A stretch of DNA of 47,329 bases from an uncultured Spirochaetaceae bacterium (GCA_902802305.1 CADCLG010000031.1:1-47329), one strand, 5' to 3'. Shown: positions 33,131-42,425, numbered from the stretch's first letter. Notes: generated by a model from the letters alone, not told the origin. Program-made: numbers and translations.

Positions 33131-33349
33131 ATGACATTGAGAGAAGCAAAAACCGGTCAGACAGTGACGGTTGTTAAACTGAATGGCGAAGGTGCAGTAA
33201 AACGCCGCATTATGGACATGGGAATCACTAAGGGAGTAGAAATCTACGTAAGAAAAGTTGCTCCTTTGGGCGATCCTGTTGAAATCACAGTTCGCGGTTA
33301 CGAACTTTCTGTCAGAAAGGCAGATGCAGAAATGGTCGAGGTAAAATAA
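33131..33349 (+). CDS. feoA: FeoA domain protein, second copy, 72 aa
   Basis: The complete chain is FeoA: MTLREAKTGQTVTVVKLNGE, then RRIMDMGITKGVEIYVRKVAPLGDPVEI and ELSVRKADAEMVEV. This is closer to the textbook FeoA pattern (DMGIT, APLGDP) than the first copy. GAGGAG eight bases upstream supports ATG 33131. The feoB ATG is one base beyond its stop, so the two are translationally coupled. It is expected to bind or regulate FeoB at the inner membrane. Confidence 0.92.
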   Translation: MTLREAKTGQTVTVVKLNGEGAVKRRIMDMGITKGVEIYVRKVAPLGDPVEITVRGYELSVRKADAEMVEVK

Positions 33350-33350
33350 A

Positions 33351-35702
33351 ATGATAAAAATAGCACTTGCAGGAAACCCGAATGCGGGAAAAACAACATT
33401 ATTTAATGCGCTTACAGGTTCAAATCAGTTTGTAGGAAACTGGCCTGGAGTAACTGTAGAAAAAAAGGAAGGAAAACTTAAAGGTCATAACGGCGATGTT
33501 ATAATCATGGACTTGCCTGGTATTTATTCTCTTTCTCCTTATACTTTGGAAGAAGTCGTTTCCCGTGATTATCTGGTAAAGGAACGCCCTGATGCAATTT
33601 TGAACATTGTTGATGGAACTAACTTGGAACGAAACTTGTATCTTACAACTCAGCTTGCAGAACTTGGAATCCCAATGGTAGTTGCTGTAAACATGATGGA
33701 TGTCGTAAAAAAGAACGGTGACAAGATTCATGTCGATGCAATGGAAAAAGAATTGGGCTGTCCGGTTGTAGAGATTTCTGCATTAAAGGGAACTGGCTGT
33801 ATTGAAGCTGCTGAAATTGCTGTAAATAAAGCTAATGCTAAAAAGCCGATGATGTACAAGCATCGTTTTGACGGTAGTGTTGAACATACTCTTGCACACA
33901 TTGAAGAAGCTATCGTTCATGATTTGCCCGAAGAACAGCACCGCTGGTATTCAGTAAAGCTTTTTGAAAGAGATCAGAAAGTAATTGAAGCTCTTGGTGT
34001 TAGTGCAGATAAACTTTCTCATATCGAAGAAGACATTAAAGCTTGTGAAGCAGAACTTGATGATGATTCTGAATCTATCATTACTGCTGAACGCTATAAA
34101 TATATTGAATCAATTATTAAAAAGTGTGTTACAAAGAAGAATGCCCAGAAGCTCAGTACTTCAGATAAGATTGACCGTGTAGTTACAAACCGCTGGCTGG
34201 CACTTCCTATTTTTGCTCTTGTTATGTGGCTTGTTTACTATGTTTCTATGGTAACTGTTGGTGCCGCTGCTACAGACTGGGCAAACGACGGACTATTTGG
34301 TGACGGATATCATTTGTTTGGAATTGGAAGTAGTGCTTACGAAGAAGCTGCCGAAGAGTTTGGCGATTCAGCTGCAATTCTCGAAGCTGCAGAAGCCGGA
34401 GAAGTTACTTATGTTGTGGTTGATGATGAAACAATGGAAGTTTCTGAACCAATTGAAATCACCCCTGAAGCTTTGGAAGAAGCTTCTGTTATGGTAGAAA
34501 AATATGGCGAAGAAGGTCCTGATCCTGCTGATTACGGCGTATGGGTACCAGGTATTCCAGCTCTCATTGAAAGCGGCCTTGATGCTATCGGCTGTGCAGA
34601 CTGGCTCAAAGGTTTGATTCTTGACGGTATTGTTGCCGGTGTTGGTGCAGTTCTTGGTTTTGTTCCTCAGATGCTGGTTCTCTTTATCTTCCTTGCCTTC
34701 CTTGAAGCTTGTGGATATATGGCTCGTATTGCCTTTATTCTTGACCGTATCTTCCGCCGTTTTGGCCTTTCAGGAAAATCCTTTATTCCTGTTCTTGTTG
34801 GAACTGGTTGTGGTGTACCTGGTATTATGGCCTGCCGTACAATTGAAAATGAACGTGACCGTCGTATGACAATTATGACAACAACCTTTATTCCTTGTGG
34901 AGCTAAGGTTCCTTTTATCGCTCTTGTAGCAGGTGCAATTTTTGATGGTTCTGCATGGGTTGCAACTTCAGCTTACTTTATCGGTATTGCAGCAATCATT
35001 ACTTCGGGAATTATTCTTAAAAAGACAAAGCCATTTATGGGTGAAGTTGCTCCATTCGTTATGGAACTTCCTGCTTATCACTGGCCAACCTTTGGAAATG
35101 TAATGCGCTCTATGTGGGAACGCGGCTGGTCATTTATCAAAAAAGCAGGTACAATTATCTTGCTTTCAACAATCGTTATCTGGTTCCTTTCTTTCTTCGG
35201 ATGGACAGAAAGTGGATTTGGAATGCTGGAAGAAGATCAGATGGATGCAAGTATACTTGCAAAACTTGGTGGACTGATTGCCTGGATTTTTGCTCCTGTA
35301 GGCTGGGGTAACTGGCAGGCAGCTGTTGCTTCAATCACTGGTCTTGTAGCAAAGGAAAATATTGTTGGTACAATGGGAATCCTTTATGGTGGAGAAGAAA
35401 CCTGGGCAAATCTTGCTGCAGCCTTTACTCATCCAGCTGGACTTTCCTTCCTGATTTTCAACCTGCTTTGTGCTCCTTGTTTTGCTGCAATCGGTGCTAT
35501 TAAGCGTGAGATGAACAGCAGAAAATGGACCTGGGCTGCAATTGGCTGGCAGTGTGGTTTTGCTTATGCAGTTTCCTTTGTTGTATATCAGCTTGGAAGT
35601 ATGTTCACTGGTTCAGGTAACATTTTTGGATTTATTCTTGCAATTCTGGCAATAGGCTTTTTCGGATGGGCATTATTCCGCCGTCCTAAAGCTGTAAAAT
35701 AA
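33351..35702 (+). CDS. feoB: Ferrous iron transporter FeoB, 783 aa
   Basis: The N-terminal G domain has G1 GNPNAGKTT, G3 DLPGIYSL, G4 NMMD and G5 SALKGTG, followed by the helical GDI-like spacer. The membrane part includes two nucleoside-recognition gate domains with the Cys-containing motifs VGTGCGVPGIMACRTIE and TTFIPCGAKVPF. An acidic stretch of about 90 residues (about 325-415) sits after the first helix; similar insertions occur in FeoB of gut Firmicutes and would face outside. FeoB imports Fe2+ under anaerobic conditions. It is under the triple iron box at 32818-32871. Confidence 0.96.
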   Translation: MIKIALAGNPNAGKTTLFNALTGSNQFVGNWPGVTVEKKEGKLKGHNGDVIIMDLPGIYSLSPYTLEEVVSRDYLVKERPDAILNIVDGTNLERNLYLTTQLAELGIPMVVAVNMMDVVKKNGDKIHVDAMEKELGCPVVEISALKGTGCIEAAEIAVNKANAKKPMMYKHRFDGSVEHTLAHIEEAIVHDLPEEQHRWYSVKLFERDQKVIEALGVSADKLSHIEEDIKACEAELDDDSESIITAERYKYIESIIKKCVTKKNAQKLSTSDKIDRVVTNRWLALPIFALVMWLVYYVSMVTVGAAATDWANDGLFGDGYHLFGIGSSAYEEAAEEFGDSAAILEAAEAGEVTYVVVDDETMEVSEPIEITPEALEEASVMVEKYGEEGPDPADYGVWVPGIPALIESGLDAIGCADWLKGLILDGIVAGVGAVLGFVPQMLVLFIFLAFLEACGYMARIAFILDRIFRRFGLSGKSFIPVLVGTGCGVPGIMACRTIENERDRRMTIMTTTFIPCGAKVPFIALVAGAIFDGSAWVATSAYFIGIAAIITSGIILKKTKPFMGEVAPFVMELPAYHWPTFGNVMRSMWERGWSFIKKAGTIILLSTIVIWFLSFFGWTESGFGMLEEDQMDASILAKLGGLIAWIFAPVGWGNWQAAVASITGLVAKENIVGTMGILYGGEETWANLAAAFTHPAGLSFLIFNLLCAPCFAAIGAIKREMNSRKWTWAAIGWQCGFAYAVSFVVYQLGSMFTGSGNIFGFILAILAIGFFGWALFRRPKAVK

Positions 35703-35719
35703 TTAGTTAGAGGTAATAA

Positions 35720-35968
35720 ATGATAGGGACAATTTTAATCACTATGATTCTCATTTCAATTGTTGCGGTCATTATTACCTCTATGATAAAAGAAAAACGT
35801 AAAGGCCACCATCCCTCCTGTGGTGGCAACTGCTCTTCCTGCGGACATGCTTGTAATGCCTTATATCCACATGCCGCATCTTTTTTGGAAGAGCAGAAAA
35901 AAATCTCAAAAAATAAAGAAATTAGCTCAGCAGATAATAACAATAAATTATCAGTTAGCAGAAAATAA
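35720..35968 (+). CDS. FeoB-associated Cys-rich membrane protein, 82 aa
   Basis: One N-terminal helix (2-24) is followed by KEKRKGHHPSCGGNCSSCGHAC, the CxxxCxxCxxxC cluster of the PF12669 family that accompanies FeoB. The Cys/His cluster may bind iron near the transporter exit. A Lys/Ser-rich tail completes the protein. It lies 17 bases behind feoB with GTTAGAGG as ribosome-binding region. A weak, imperfect GTTAG-N6-ATAAC at the stop codon is not counted as a box. Confidence 0.88.
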   Translation: MIGTILITMILISIVAVIITSMIKEKRKGHHPSCGGNCSSCGHACNALYPHAASFLEEQKKISKNKEISSADNNNKLSVSRK

Positions 35969-36018
35969 CAGTTGTCTATAAGGAACTCTTTTAGTATATT
36001 ATATATAAGAGGTTTTAT

Positions 36019-36396
36019 ATGGTAATTAAAGAATCTGCAGAAATGTATCTTGAAACAATTCTTGTTCTTTCTAAAAATGGACCAGTTCGTTCAATCGATA
36101 TTGCAAAAGAAATGAACTTTTCTCGTCCTTCAGTTAGCGTTGCTTTGCATAATCTTGAAAAAGAGCAGTATATTTCTATCGAAAGTGACCAGACTATAAA
36201 GCTTCTTTCCAAAGGTGAAGAAATTGCCAAAACAATTTATGAGCGCCATACAATTCTTACAGAGTTCTTTGAACAGATTGGCGTAAAATCTTCAATTGCC
36301 GCTGCTGATGCCTGCAAAATCGAACATGATATCAGCCCGGAATCTTTTAAGGCTATTAAAAAACTTGTAAAAAACAATAGAAACGAAAAAAAATAG
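36019..36396 (+). CDS. DtxR-family metal-dependent repressor, iron-type ligands, 125 aa
   Basis: A winged helix (RSIDIAKEMNFSRPSVSVALHNLEKEQYI) is followed by the DtxR dimerisation domain; the C-terminal SH3 domain is absent, as in MntR-length proteins. The metal-site residues read Met9 (EMYLE), Cys99, Glu102 and His103 (ACKIEHDIS), with His77 in RHTIL. In DtxR/IdeR the same positions are Met, Cys, Glu and His, whereas MntR has Asp and Glu for Met and Cys. I therefore infer Fe2+ rather than Mn2+ sensing. AGAGG precedes the ATG. It sits directly behind the feo operon and most likely binds the RTTAGT-N4-ACTAAY boxes. Confidence 0.88.
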   Translation: MVIKESAEMYLETILVLSKNGPVRSIDIAKEMNFSRPSVSVALHNLEKEQYISIESDQTIKLLSKGEEIAKTIYERHTILTEFFEQIGVKSSIAAADACKIEHDISPESFKAIKKLVKNNRNEKK

Positions 36397-36417
36397 ATTA
36401 GCTGTTCAGTTTTTTTA

Positions 36418-37050
36418 TTATGACGGTTCACAATTTATTCCCATCATGTGCATCATTCCATATCTGGTAAAGGCTTCAATATTTTCAATGTATTGAAAAG
36501 CTGCTTTTTTTGTCATTTTATGGGTGATGATTTCTACAAAGGCATTTATAACAGTTGATGCTATAAAGTGGACTGTCATCTTATCAATTTTTTTTGATGA
36601 AATCTGATTTTTATACATCCAGTTAAAGGTTTGCTGGCAATTTTTTGTATATAATTCACAGATTTCTTCCTGAAAATGCTCGTGTGTACTTCCTGATGCT
36701 TTTGTAAGAAGTAGGGTAAAAGCGTCAAAATTATCAAAAATATAGTTTAAAAGCTCATTCGTTGATTCTCTTTCTTCGTTGAAGTGCTTTTCAGAAACAA
36801 GATTATCTAAGTCAAGGTGATGAGAAGAATCTGCCAGCATGACAGTTTTTTCTGTAAAAGCGATAGCATCGTCAACTAAAGCACAGAAAAGGGCATCTTT
36901 ATCTTTGAAATGGCGGTACATTGCGCCGGTAGTTACCCCTGCATTTGCTGCAATTGTACGCAACGAGGCATTAACAAATCCTTTTTCGAGAAACTCTGTT
37001 TTTGCACTTTCCAATATTTTTGCCTTAGTTTCGGCCGCTGATTCGCTCAT
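36418..37050 (-). CDS. TetR-family repressor, 210 aa
   Basis: The N-terminal helix-turn-helix is typical: AKILESAKTEFLEKGFVNASLRTIAANAGVTTGAMYRHFKDKDALF. The C-terminal 150 residues form the variable ligand pocket. It is divergent from the MMPL operon, with three identical-type palindromes in between, so it should repress that operon and probably itself. TAGAAT lies six bases before the ATG with TTGACT 18 bases further up, and no Shine-Dalgarno is present, so the mRNA may be leaderless. The ligand could be a fatty acid, bile-acid-like or other hydrophobic compound exported by the MMPL system; this is inference. Confidence 0.9.
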   Translation of the reverse strand: MSESAAETKAKILESAKTEFLEKGFVNASLRTIAANAGVTTGAMYRHFKDKDALFCALVDDAIAFTEKTVMLADSSHHLDLDNLVSEKHFNEERESTNELLNYIFDNFDAFTLLLTKASGSTHEHFQEEICELYTKNCQQTFNWMYKNQISSKKIDKMTVHFIASTVINAFVEIITHKMTKKAAFQYIENIEAFTRYGMMHMMGINCEPS

Positions 37051-37056
37051 AAGAAT

Positions 37057-37178
37057 ATTCTATAGCGGAAAATAATAAAAAGTCAATAAAAAGATAACAA
37101 TGTTATCAAAAAATCCTAAAATCTATTGACAAGATAACAGTGTTATCTGTATTATCTTTTAACGATAACGCTGTTATC
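37057..37178. promoter_or_regulatory. Divergent tetR/MMPL promoter region with three TetR operators
   Basis: Three 15-bp palindromes occur: GATAACAATGTTATC (37093-37107), GATAACAGTGTTATC (37133-37147) and GATAACGCTGTTATC (37164-37178). The rightward promoter is TTGACA (37126-37131), 18 bases, TATTAT (37150-37155), with the second operator between the boxes and the third at the predicted start. The leftward tetR promoter is TTGACT (37086-37081), 18 bases, TAGAAT (37062-37057), with the first operator just upstream. Confidence 0.88.
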
Positions 37179-37184
37179 AAAAAT

Positions 37185-37200
37185 ATTAGTCAATACTAAT
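37185..37200 (+). promoter_or_regulatory. DtxR-type box in the leader of the MMPL operon
   Basis: ATTAGTCAATACTAAT is a perfect ATTAGT/ACTAAT inverted repeat with a four-base centre. It has the same length and spacing as the boxes at feo and xylA. It lies between the predicted start site and the ribosome-binding site of the MMPL gene. Confidence 0.65.
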
Positions 37201-37214
37201 TTAGGAGAAAAAAA

Positions 37215-39569
37215 TTGAAAGTAACAAAAATTAACGACTGGTTTGAAAAGTTTGGTCGTTTTGAAGTAAAGCACCGCTGGGGATTTTTAATTGGTTTATT
37301 AATCCTGACAGTAGTTTGTAGTCTCGGACTTCCACGTCTTAAGTTGGATAATGGAGAAGAGGACTGGTTTGATGACTGGGAAACAACAAAGGTAAATCAG
37401 GATCATTTTGAAAGTATTTTTGGTTCTACCGACACTCTTCTTGCCCATATAAAAGCAAAAGATGTTTTTGCCCCGGAAGTTTTGAATATGATTGACGAGC
37501 TTGGAGATGAACTTTTGAATAATGTTCCTTATGCAGAAAGCATTACTTCCTTGATGGAACTTTCCCTTCCGATTGGTACAGAAGACGGTTTTGAAGTAAC
37601 AAGTCCTTTTGAAGATGGCGTTCCAAGTGACGCTGCAGAGCTTGCCGAAAAAAAGGCTTTTATTATGAGCCGTGAATCAATCGTAAACAATCTTGTAAGT
37701 GATGACTGTACAGAAACCTGGCTTATCGTAAATCTTGAGCAATATTCTGAAGGTCTTGATGAAGCAATGAATAAAATTGCTCCACCTGCTATGGCAATCT
37801 TTAATGACCCGAAATATAAATCAGATAAATGGGAAATCCGCCCGGCTGGTCTTTCTTATACAGAATATGAAGAGGAAAAATCAATTGTAACCCAGTGTAT
37901 AAGCAGAATCGCTTTAGGTTTTGTAGTAATGCTCCTTTTCCTTATCATCTTTATACGCTCATTACGAGGAGTTCTTGTTCCTTCCATTGCAACAATAGGC
38001 GCTCTTTGTACAACACTTGGTGCTTCTGCCTGGATGAACATAAAAGGAAACAACACAATGATTCTTGTAACCGTCCTCCTTTCAATGGCTCTTGCAGTAG
38101 GTTATGCAGTTCACTATATCAACAGCTTTAAGATGCACTTTAGAAAAACAGGACTGCGAAAAGAATCTGTTGTAATGGGTATACGAGATTCCGGTTGGGC
38201 TTTGTTTTTTACAGTAATCACTACAATGGCAGGTATGCTTTCTTTCCTTTCTGCAAATATCAGACCTATGCGTTGGGTTGGTGGAATTACAGCCGCTGCT
38301 GTTCTTGCAGTTTTCATTTTTGAAATGATCCTTCTTCCATGTCTTTACAGCTTTGGAAAAGATCAGGAACCAGATCCAGACTTTGTAAACACGGAAGGTT
38401 CTACAAAATCAGACCTTCGCGTAGAAGCAATGGGAAAATCAATTCTCAATAAAAAGTGGATTACCGTTGTAGTTGGTGCCGCAGTTATGGTTGCAGTAAT
38501 TCCCGGTATGTTCAAAATCAAGGTAAATATGAATTATGCGGATATGATGGGGGAGAGAACACCTTACATTCACCGCCTTATGGAAATTACCCGCAGTCAG
38601 CTGGGAAGTCAGTATTCTTACGAAGTACTTGTAGAATATCAGGAAGAGGATGCCCTCAAAAATCCACATGTTCTTAAAAATATGGATGAGATGGCTGCAC
38701 GAATCGGAACTTTGAGTTCGACAAAGGTTTCTAACGGAAAGCCTCGTGTTTCTTCTGTAACAAAAGTTGTTAAGGAAATGAACCGCACTCTCAACAGCGA
38801 TGACCCTGCAGCCTATGTAATTCCAGACGATCAGGATTTAGTAAGTCAGGAAATGTTCCTTTATGAGATTTCTGGCGGCTCAGATTTGTATGATTATGTC
38901 AGCGAAGATTTTAAGGCCGGTTATCTTCACATTGAACTTAATGGCTACGATGGAGAAGAAATTGTCCGCAATCTTGAAGATGTAAAAAAATGGTGTGCTG
39001 AGCTTTTCCCTGATGCATCTAATGCCGGTGTTGTAGGTGAGGTTGTTCAGTATGCCCAGATGAACGGCAAGCTTGTGCGTGGTTCAATTCGTTCGATTGG
39101 AACTTCACTTATTGTAATTTTGATTTTACTGATTCTGGCCTTTACTTCTTTCCGCACAGGCTTTATTGCAATGATTCCAAACATTGCTCCAATCGCAATC
39201 ATCGGTGGAATAATGGGATATGCCGGTGTAAACCTTGATATGATTACCGCCATGATTATGCCGATGATTCTTGGTATTGCGGTTGATGATACAATCCACT
39301 TTACAAACCATATTAAATACCACTTTGAACTTACGGGAAATTACCGTTCGGCAGTTTTGAACTCATACCGCGAAATCGGAAAAACAATGATAATGACAAC
39401 AGTCATTCTCTGTGCCATGTTTGGAATCTTCCTTACAAGCACAATGACTGTTCTCGTAAATATCGGTTGGCTATCAATCGTAGGTCTTGGTTCTGCTCTG
39501 ATTGCCGACTACACATTGACACCAGTTTTATTATATATAACTAAGCCATTTGGCAAGGAGACAAAATAA
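37215..39569 (+). CDS. MMPL/RND-family exporter, 784 aa
   Basis: Two repeats, each of one helix, a large periplasmic domain and five clustered helices, give twelve membrane segments. Landmarks are ALAVGYAVHYINSF in the first half and the matching LGIAVDDTIHFTNHIKYHF in the second, with Asp residues suited to proton coupling. The start codon is TTG with AGGAG seven bases upstream. Related MMPL proteins move lipids or hydrophobic compounds toward the outer membrane. The next two genes encode a LolA-like periplasmic protein and an outer-membrane barrel, so a complete trans-envelope lipid or lipoprotein route is a fair inference. It is controlled by TetR and possibly by iron. Confidence 0.88.
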   Translation: MKVTKINDWFEKFGRFEVKHRWGFLIGLLILTVVCSLGLPRLKLDNGEEDWFDDWETTKVNQDHFESIFGSTDTLLAHIKAKDVFAPEVLNMIDELGDELLNNVPYAESITSLMELSLPIGTEDGFEVTSPFEDGVPSDAAELAEKKAFIMSRESIVNNLVSDDCTETWLIVNLEQYSEGLDEAMNKIAPPAMAIFNDPKYKSDKWEIRPAGLSYTEYEEEKSIVTQCISRIALGFVVMLLFLIIFIRSLRGVLVPSIATIGALCTTLGASAWMNIKGNNTMILVTVLLSMALAVGYAVHYINSFKMHFRKTGLRKESVVMGIRDSGWALFFTVITTMAGMLSFLSANIRPMRWVGGITAAAVLAVFIFEMILLPCLYSFGKDQEPDPDFVNTEGSTKSDLRVEAMGKSILNKKWITVVVGAAVMVAVIPGMFKIKVNMNYADMMGERTPYIHRLMEITRSQLGSQYSYEVLVEYQEEDALKNPHVLKNMDEMAARIGTLSSTKVSNGKPRVSSVTKVVKEMNRTLNSDDPAAYVIPDDQDLVSQEMFLYEISGGSDLYDYVSEDFKAGYLHIELNGYDGEEIVRNLEDVKKWCAELFPDASNAGVVGEVVQYAQMNGKLVRGSIRSIGTSLIVILILLILAFTSFRTGFIAMIPNIAPIAIIGGIMGYAGVNLDMITAMIMPMILGIAVDDTIHFTNHIKYHFELTGNYRSAVLNSYREIGKTMIMTTVILCAMFGIFLTSTMTVLVNIGWLSIVGLGSALIADYTLTPVLLYITKPFGKETK

Positions 39570-40355
39570 ATGAAAAAAACTTTTACAACACTTTCGGTAC
39601 TTTTACTTGCAGGAGCTCTCTACGCACAGAGTCTCACTGGTTACGACATTATGAAAAAAGCAGATGAGGTTGCTGAGCCTAAAACTTCTTCTTCAACTGC
39701 AACACTTACAATCCATTCAAAAAAGGGTTCTGACCGAATCCGCGAAGTAATTATGAAGAGCAAGGATTATGGAGATGTAGAAAAAAGCGTAATCGTTTTT
39801 ACTACACCAAAGGATGTTGCAGGAACCGGCTACCTCACTTTTGATTACGAGGAAGAAGACAAAGATTCCGATAACTGGCTCTATATGCCTGCAATGAAAA
39901 AGACCCGTCGTATTGCTTCAAGTGGAAGCGAGAGTGAAGGTTCTTTTATGGGAACAGACTTCACTTATCAGGATATGGGCGACCGCAGCCTTAATAAGTA
40001 CGATTATAATTTGTTAGGTGAGGCTGACGTTGATGGAGTTGCCTGTTACAAGGTTGAATGTATCAGCAAGGCTCACACAGAAAAAGACCCGCGCTATATC
40101 AGCTACATTGGTAAGGCAGATTACATTCTCCGCAAGTGTGAGTTTTATGACCGTCAGGATCAGCTTCACCGTGTGTTAACCTGTACTAACTTTACGACAA
40201 TTAAGGGCTTTACAACTGCACAGGTTATGAAAATGGAAAATGTTCAGTCTGGTACCTGGTCGCTTATTGAATCAAAAAATATCGCGTATGATGAAGATGA
40301 CATCGACGACTCGCTCTTTACTGTGGCTGCACTTGAGAAGGGAAGAATAAGATAA
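39570..40355 (+). CDS. LolA-like outer membrane lipoprotein-sorting protein, 261 aa
   Basis: A signal peptide MKKTFTTLSVLLLAGALYAQ with cleavage after ALYA precedes a LolA-like half-barrel: SSSTATLTIHSKKGSDRIREV, VIVFTTPKDVAGTGYLTF, NWLYMPAMKKTRRIASSG. The last block, YMPALKKVRRI-like with GSFMGTDFTYQDM, is characteristic of the LolA-like family that accompanies MMPL exporters. The ATG follows the MMPL stop with no gap. It probably shuttles a lipid or lipoprotein across the periplasm from the exporter. Confidence 0.88.
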   Translation: MKKTFTTLSVLLLAGALYAQSLTGYDIMKKADEVAEPKTSSSTATLTIHSKKGSDRIREVIMKSKDYGDVEKSVIVFTTPKDVAGTGYLTFDYEEEDKDSDNWLYMPAMKKTRRIASSGSESEGSFMGTDFTYQDMGDRSLNKYDYNLLGEADVDGVACYKVECISKAHTEKDPRYISYIGKADYILRKCEFYDRQDQLHRVLTCTNFTTIKGFTTAQVMKMENVQSGTWSLIESKNIAYDEDDIDDSLFTVAALEKGRIR

Positions 40356-40382
40356 TTCATAATGAATAATTTTGGAGTAAAA

Positions 40383-41741
40383 ATGAAAAAAAATTTTATA
40401 AAAATAATCTTAGGGCTTGTTTCTGCTGCTTTTCTTTTTGCTCAAGGTGCCGAGTTCTCCGGTGATATCGAAAGTCTCTGGGGAGTTGGTGCTCCCTGGA
40501 CAGACGAAGATATTGCGGCTGGAAAGTTTACTTTAGGAAATACATCTTTTACCGGTAAGCTGGATGCTTATTATGGAAACAGTTCTGCCTATGCCGACGC
40601 AACTTTGTCTTACGATGCTGTAAACGCAGACGGTAACCTTGGAAACGGCTTTAATCTTTCTCTTGGTGAACTCTGGCTGGATTATACTTCTTCCTTCTGG
40701 GGAATCCGTATTGGTCGCCAAAAAGCTGCCTGGGGTAAGGCTGATGGAATCGACATAACAAATGTTTTGTGCCCACAGAATATGAGCAGTCTTGCGGCAA
40801 TGGTGGGGGAGAATTCAAAGCTTCCAATAGATGCAATCCGCCTGTCTTTAAGTGGTAATTCATTTACCGCCGATGCTTACTGGATTCCTTTTTTTACACC
40901 TACTGCACTTCCTCTTGATGAAGAAAACTCTTTGCGAAAATTCCTGCTGCCTGCAAGTATTGCGTTTCCAATTCCTGCAATGAATACGACCCTTTCGCTT
41001 CCTGTTTATTTAAATCAGTTTGAAAAATCAGAGCTTGCAATCTGGAATGGAGAATATGGCTTAAAAGTTTCAGGTTATTTTTCTGCTTTCGATGTTTCCT
41101 TGTATGGTTTTTATGGTTGGGATGACACACCCTTTTTGGATTATTCAATCAACTTTGGAGCCCCTGCCGACCCTTCAAATCCTGCAACTGCGATGCCTGA
41201 AAGTATAAATGTAGGCGGTAAATATGAATGTATGGCAATGATTGGTGCGGATGCTGCTCTTCCAATTGGAGCAACAGTTCTTCGTCTTGAAAGTGCATTC
41301 TTCCCTCAGCGTCATTTTCAGAAATCGGCAGAGGAAATTATAAAAAATCATTCTGAAGCTTCGGAAAAACACAATCAGCTTTCAGCGCTTGCCGGAATAG
41401 ACTGGATGCCTTCAGGTTGGACTATAACGGCTCAGTATTATTGTGATGCAATTTTTGGTGAAATAGATGCACTGGACCGTAAAGATGCATATCAGCATGG
41501 TGCAACCTTGAGCATTTCAAAATCACTGGTAAACGAAACTCTGGAGCTTTCTTTTGCAGGAGTGCTTGGACTAAATGATTTTGACAGTATGTTAAATCCA
41601 GCTGTGAACTATAGCCTTTCTGATCAGATTAACCTTGGATTAAAAGCCTTCATCTTTATTCCTGGCCCAGATCGTGATGGAAAATATGGAGCATACAAAG
41701 ATTTAAGTAGTCTTTGCTTGAATGCAAAATTCAGTTTTTAA
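40383..41741 (+). CDS. Outer-membrane beta-barrel protein, DUF1302-like, 452 aa
   Basis: The signal peptide MKKNFIKIILGLVSAAFLFAQ is preceded by TTGGAG seven bases from ATG 40383, which is preferred over an ATG seven codons upstream. The mature chain alternates polar and hydrophobic residues throughout (WGIRIGRQKAAWGKADGIDITNVLCP) and ends in Phe (LNAKFSF), the usual last strand of outer-membrane barrels. The GRQKxxWG pattern with the MMPL/LolA context fits DUF1302-type barrels. It should be the outer-membrane part of the export system. Confidence 0.8.
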   Translation: MKKNFIKIILGLVSAAFLFAQGAEFSGDIESLWGVGAPWTDEDIAAGKFTLGNTSFTGKLDAYYGNSSAYADATLSYDAVNADGNLGNGFNLSLGELWLDYTSSFWGIRIGRQKAAWGKADGIDITNVLCPQNMSSLAAMVGENSKLPIDAIRLSLSGNSFTADAYWIPFFTPTALPLDEENSLRKFLLPASIAFPIPAMNTTLSLPVYLNQFEKSELAIWNGEYGLKVSGYFSAFDVSLYGFYGWDDTPFLDYSINFGAPADPSNPATAMPESINVGGKYECMAMIGADAALPIGATVLRLESAFFPQRHFQKSAEEIIKNHSEASEKHNQLSALAGIDWMPSGWTITAQYYCDAIFGEIDALDRKDAYQHGATLSISKSLVNETLELSFAGVLGLNDFDSMLNPAVNYSLSDQINLGLKAFIFIPGPDRDGKYGAYKDLSSLCLNAKFSF

Positions 41742-41765
41742 GATTGATTAGAGGTTGAGACTGTT

Positions 41766-42416
41766 ATGTATTTTACTTTTTCATTATTAGGTTTGATTGG
41801 CGGCCTGCTTTGTGCTACTGGTGACATACTTTTTGATTTAAAGGGAAAGGGGAATCAGAAGCTTGGCACTTCAAAAAATATCGACAGCAACTGGACAAAA
41901 ATGGCAGACTGGAGATTCGGTTGGTCTATAGCTCTTGCGCTTATTGGCGATGCTCTTGTTTGTCTTGGCTTTTATTCCCTTGGAATGCAGATTGCAGAAG
42001 TTCGGCCGCTACTAGGTTATCTCACACTGGGCTTCGGTTATTTCGGTTCTTTTGCAGGAATCCTGATTCATTCTCTTTGCTGCCTTCAGGCTCTGATTTA
42101 CAAAGGGGCGATGAAACGTGGAAGTCTGGAGATTGCCGATGATATTTTGGAAAAGATTTACAAACAGGTTGCTGTGCCATTTATTACCGGCTACATTAGT
42201 TTGCTGGCTCCAACAGTTACGGTGATTATTGCGATTGTGGCAGGGGTGCTTGATGTCCCGAAAATCTGCGTGATTTTGAATCCTCTTGTTTTCCTGATTT
42301 TTGGAATTACTTGTCGTAAAATAAACCCGGTAAAGTTTCAGAATTTACCGGGAATCATAATGCCGAGTCTTGGACTTGGAATGTTTGGACTGATTGGAAT
42401 GCTGAATCTGTTTTAG
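41766..42416 (+). CDS. Polytopic membrane protein, DUF6796-like, 216 aa
   Basis: Six hydrophobic segments are present. The opening FSLLGLIGGLLCATGDILFDLKGKGN and the loop KNIDSNWTKMADWRFGWSIALALIGD resemble the DUF6796 family of unknown function. It is fourth in the TetR-controlled operon, 24 bases behind the barrel gene. The context links it to the exporter, but no role can be stated. The family assignment is from memory of the pattern and is moderate. Confidence 0.7.
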   Translation: MYFTFSLLGLIGGLLCATGDILFDLKGKGNQKLGTSKNIDSNWTKMADWRFGWSIALALIGDALVCLGFYSLGMQIAEVRPLLGYLTLGFGYFGSFAGILIHSLCCLQALIYKGAMKRGSLEIADDILEKIYKQVAVPFITGYISLLAPTVTVIIAIVAGVLDVPKICVILNPLVFLIFGITCRKINPVKFQNLPGIIMPSLGLGMFGLIGMLNLF

Positions 42417-42425
42417 GAAAAATAT

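Noticed and set aside
35953..35968. GTTAG-N6-ATAAC as a further iron box before the dtxR gene
   Set aside because: The right half has mismatches and the site is inside the coding end of the Cys-rich peptide gene.
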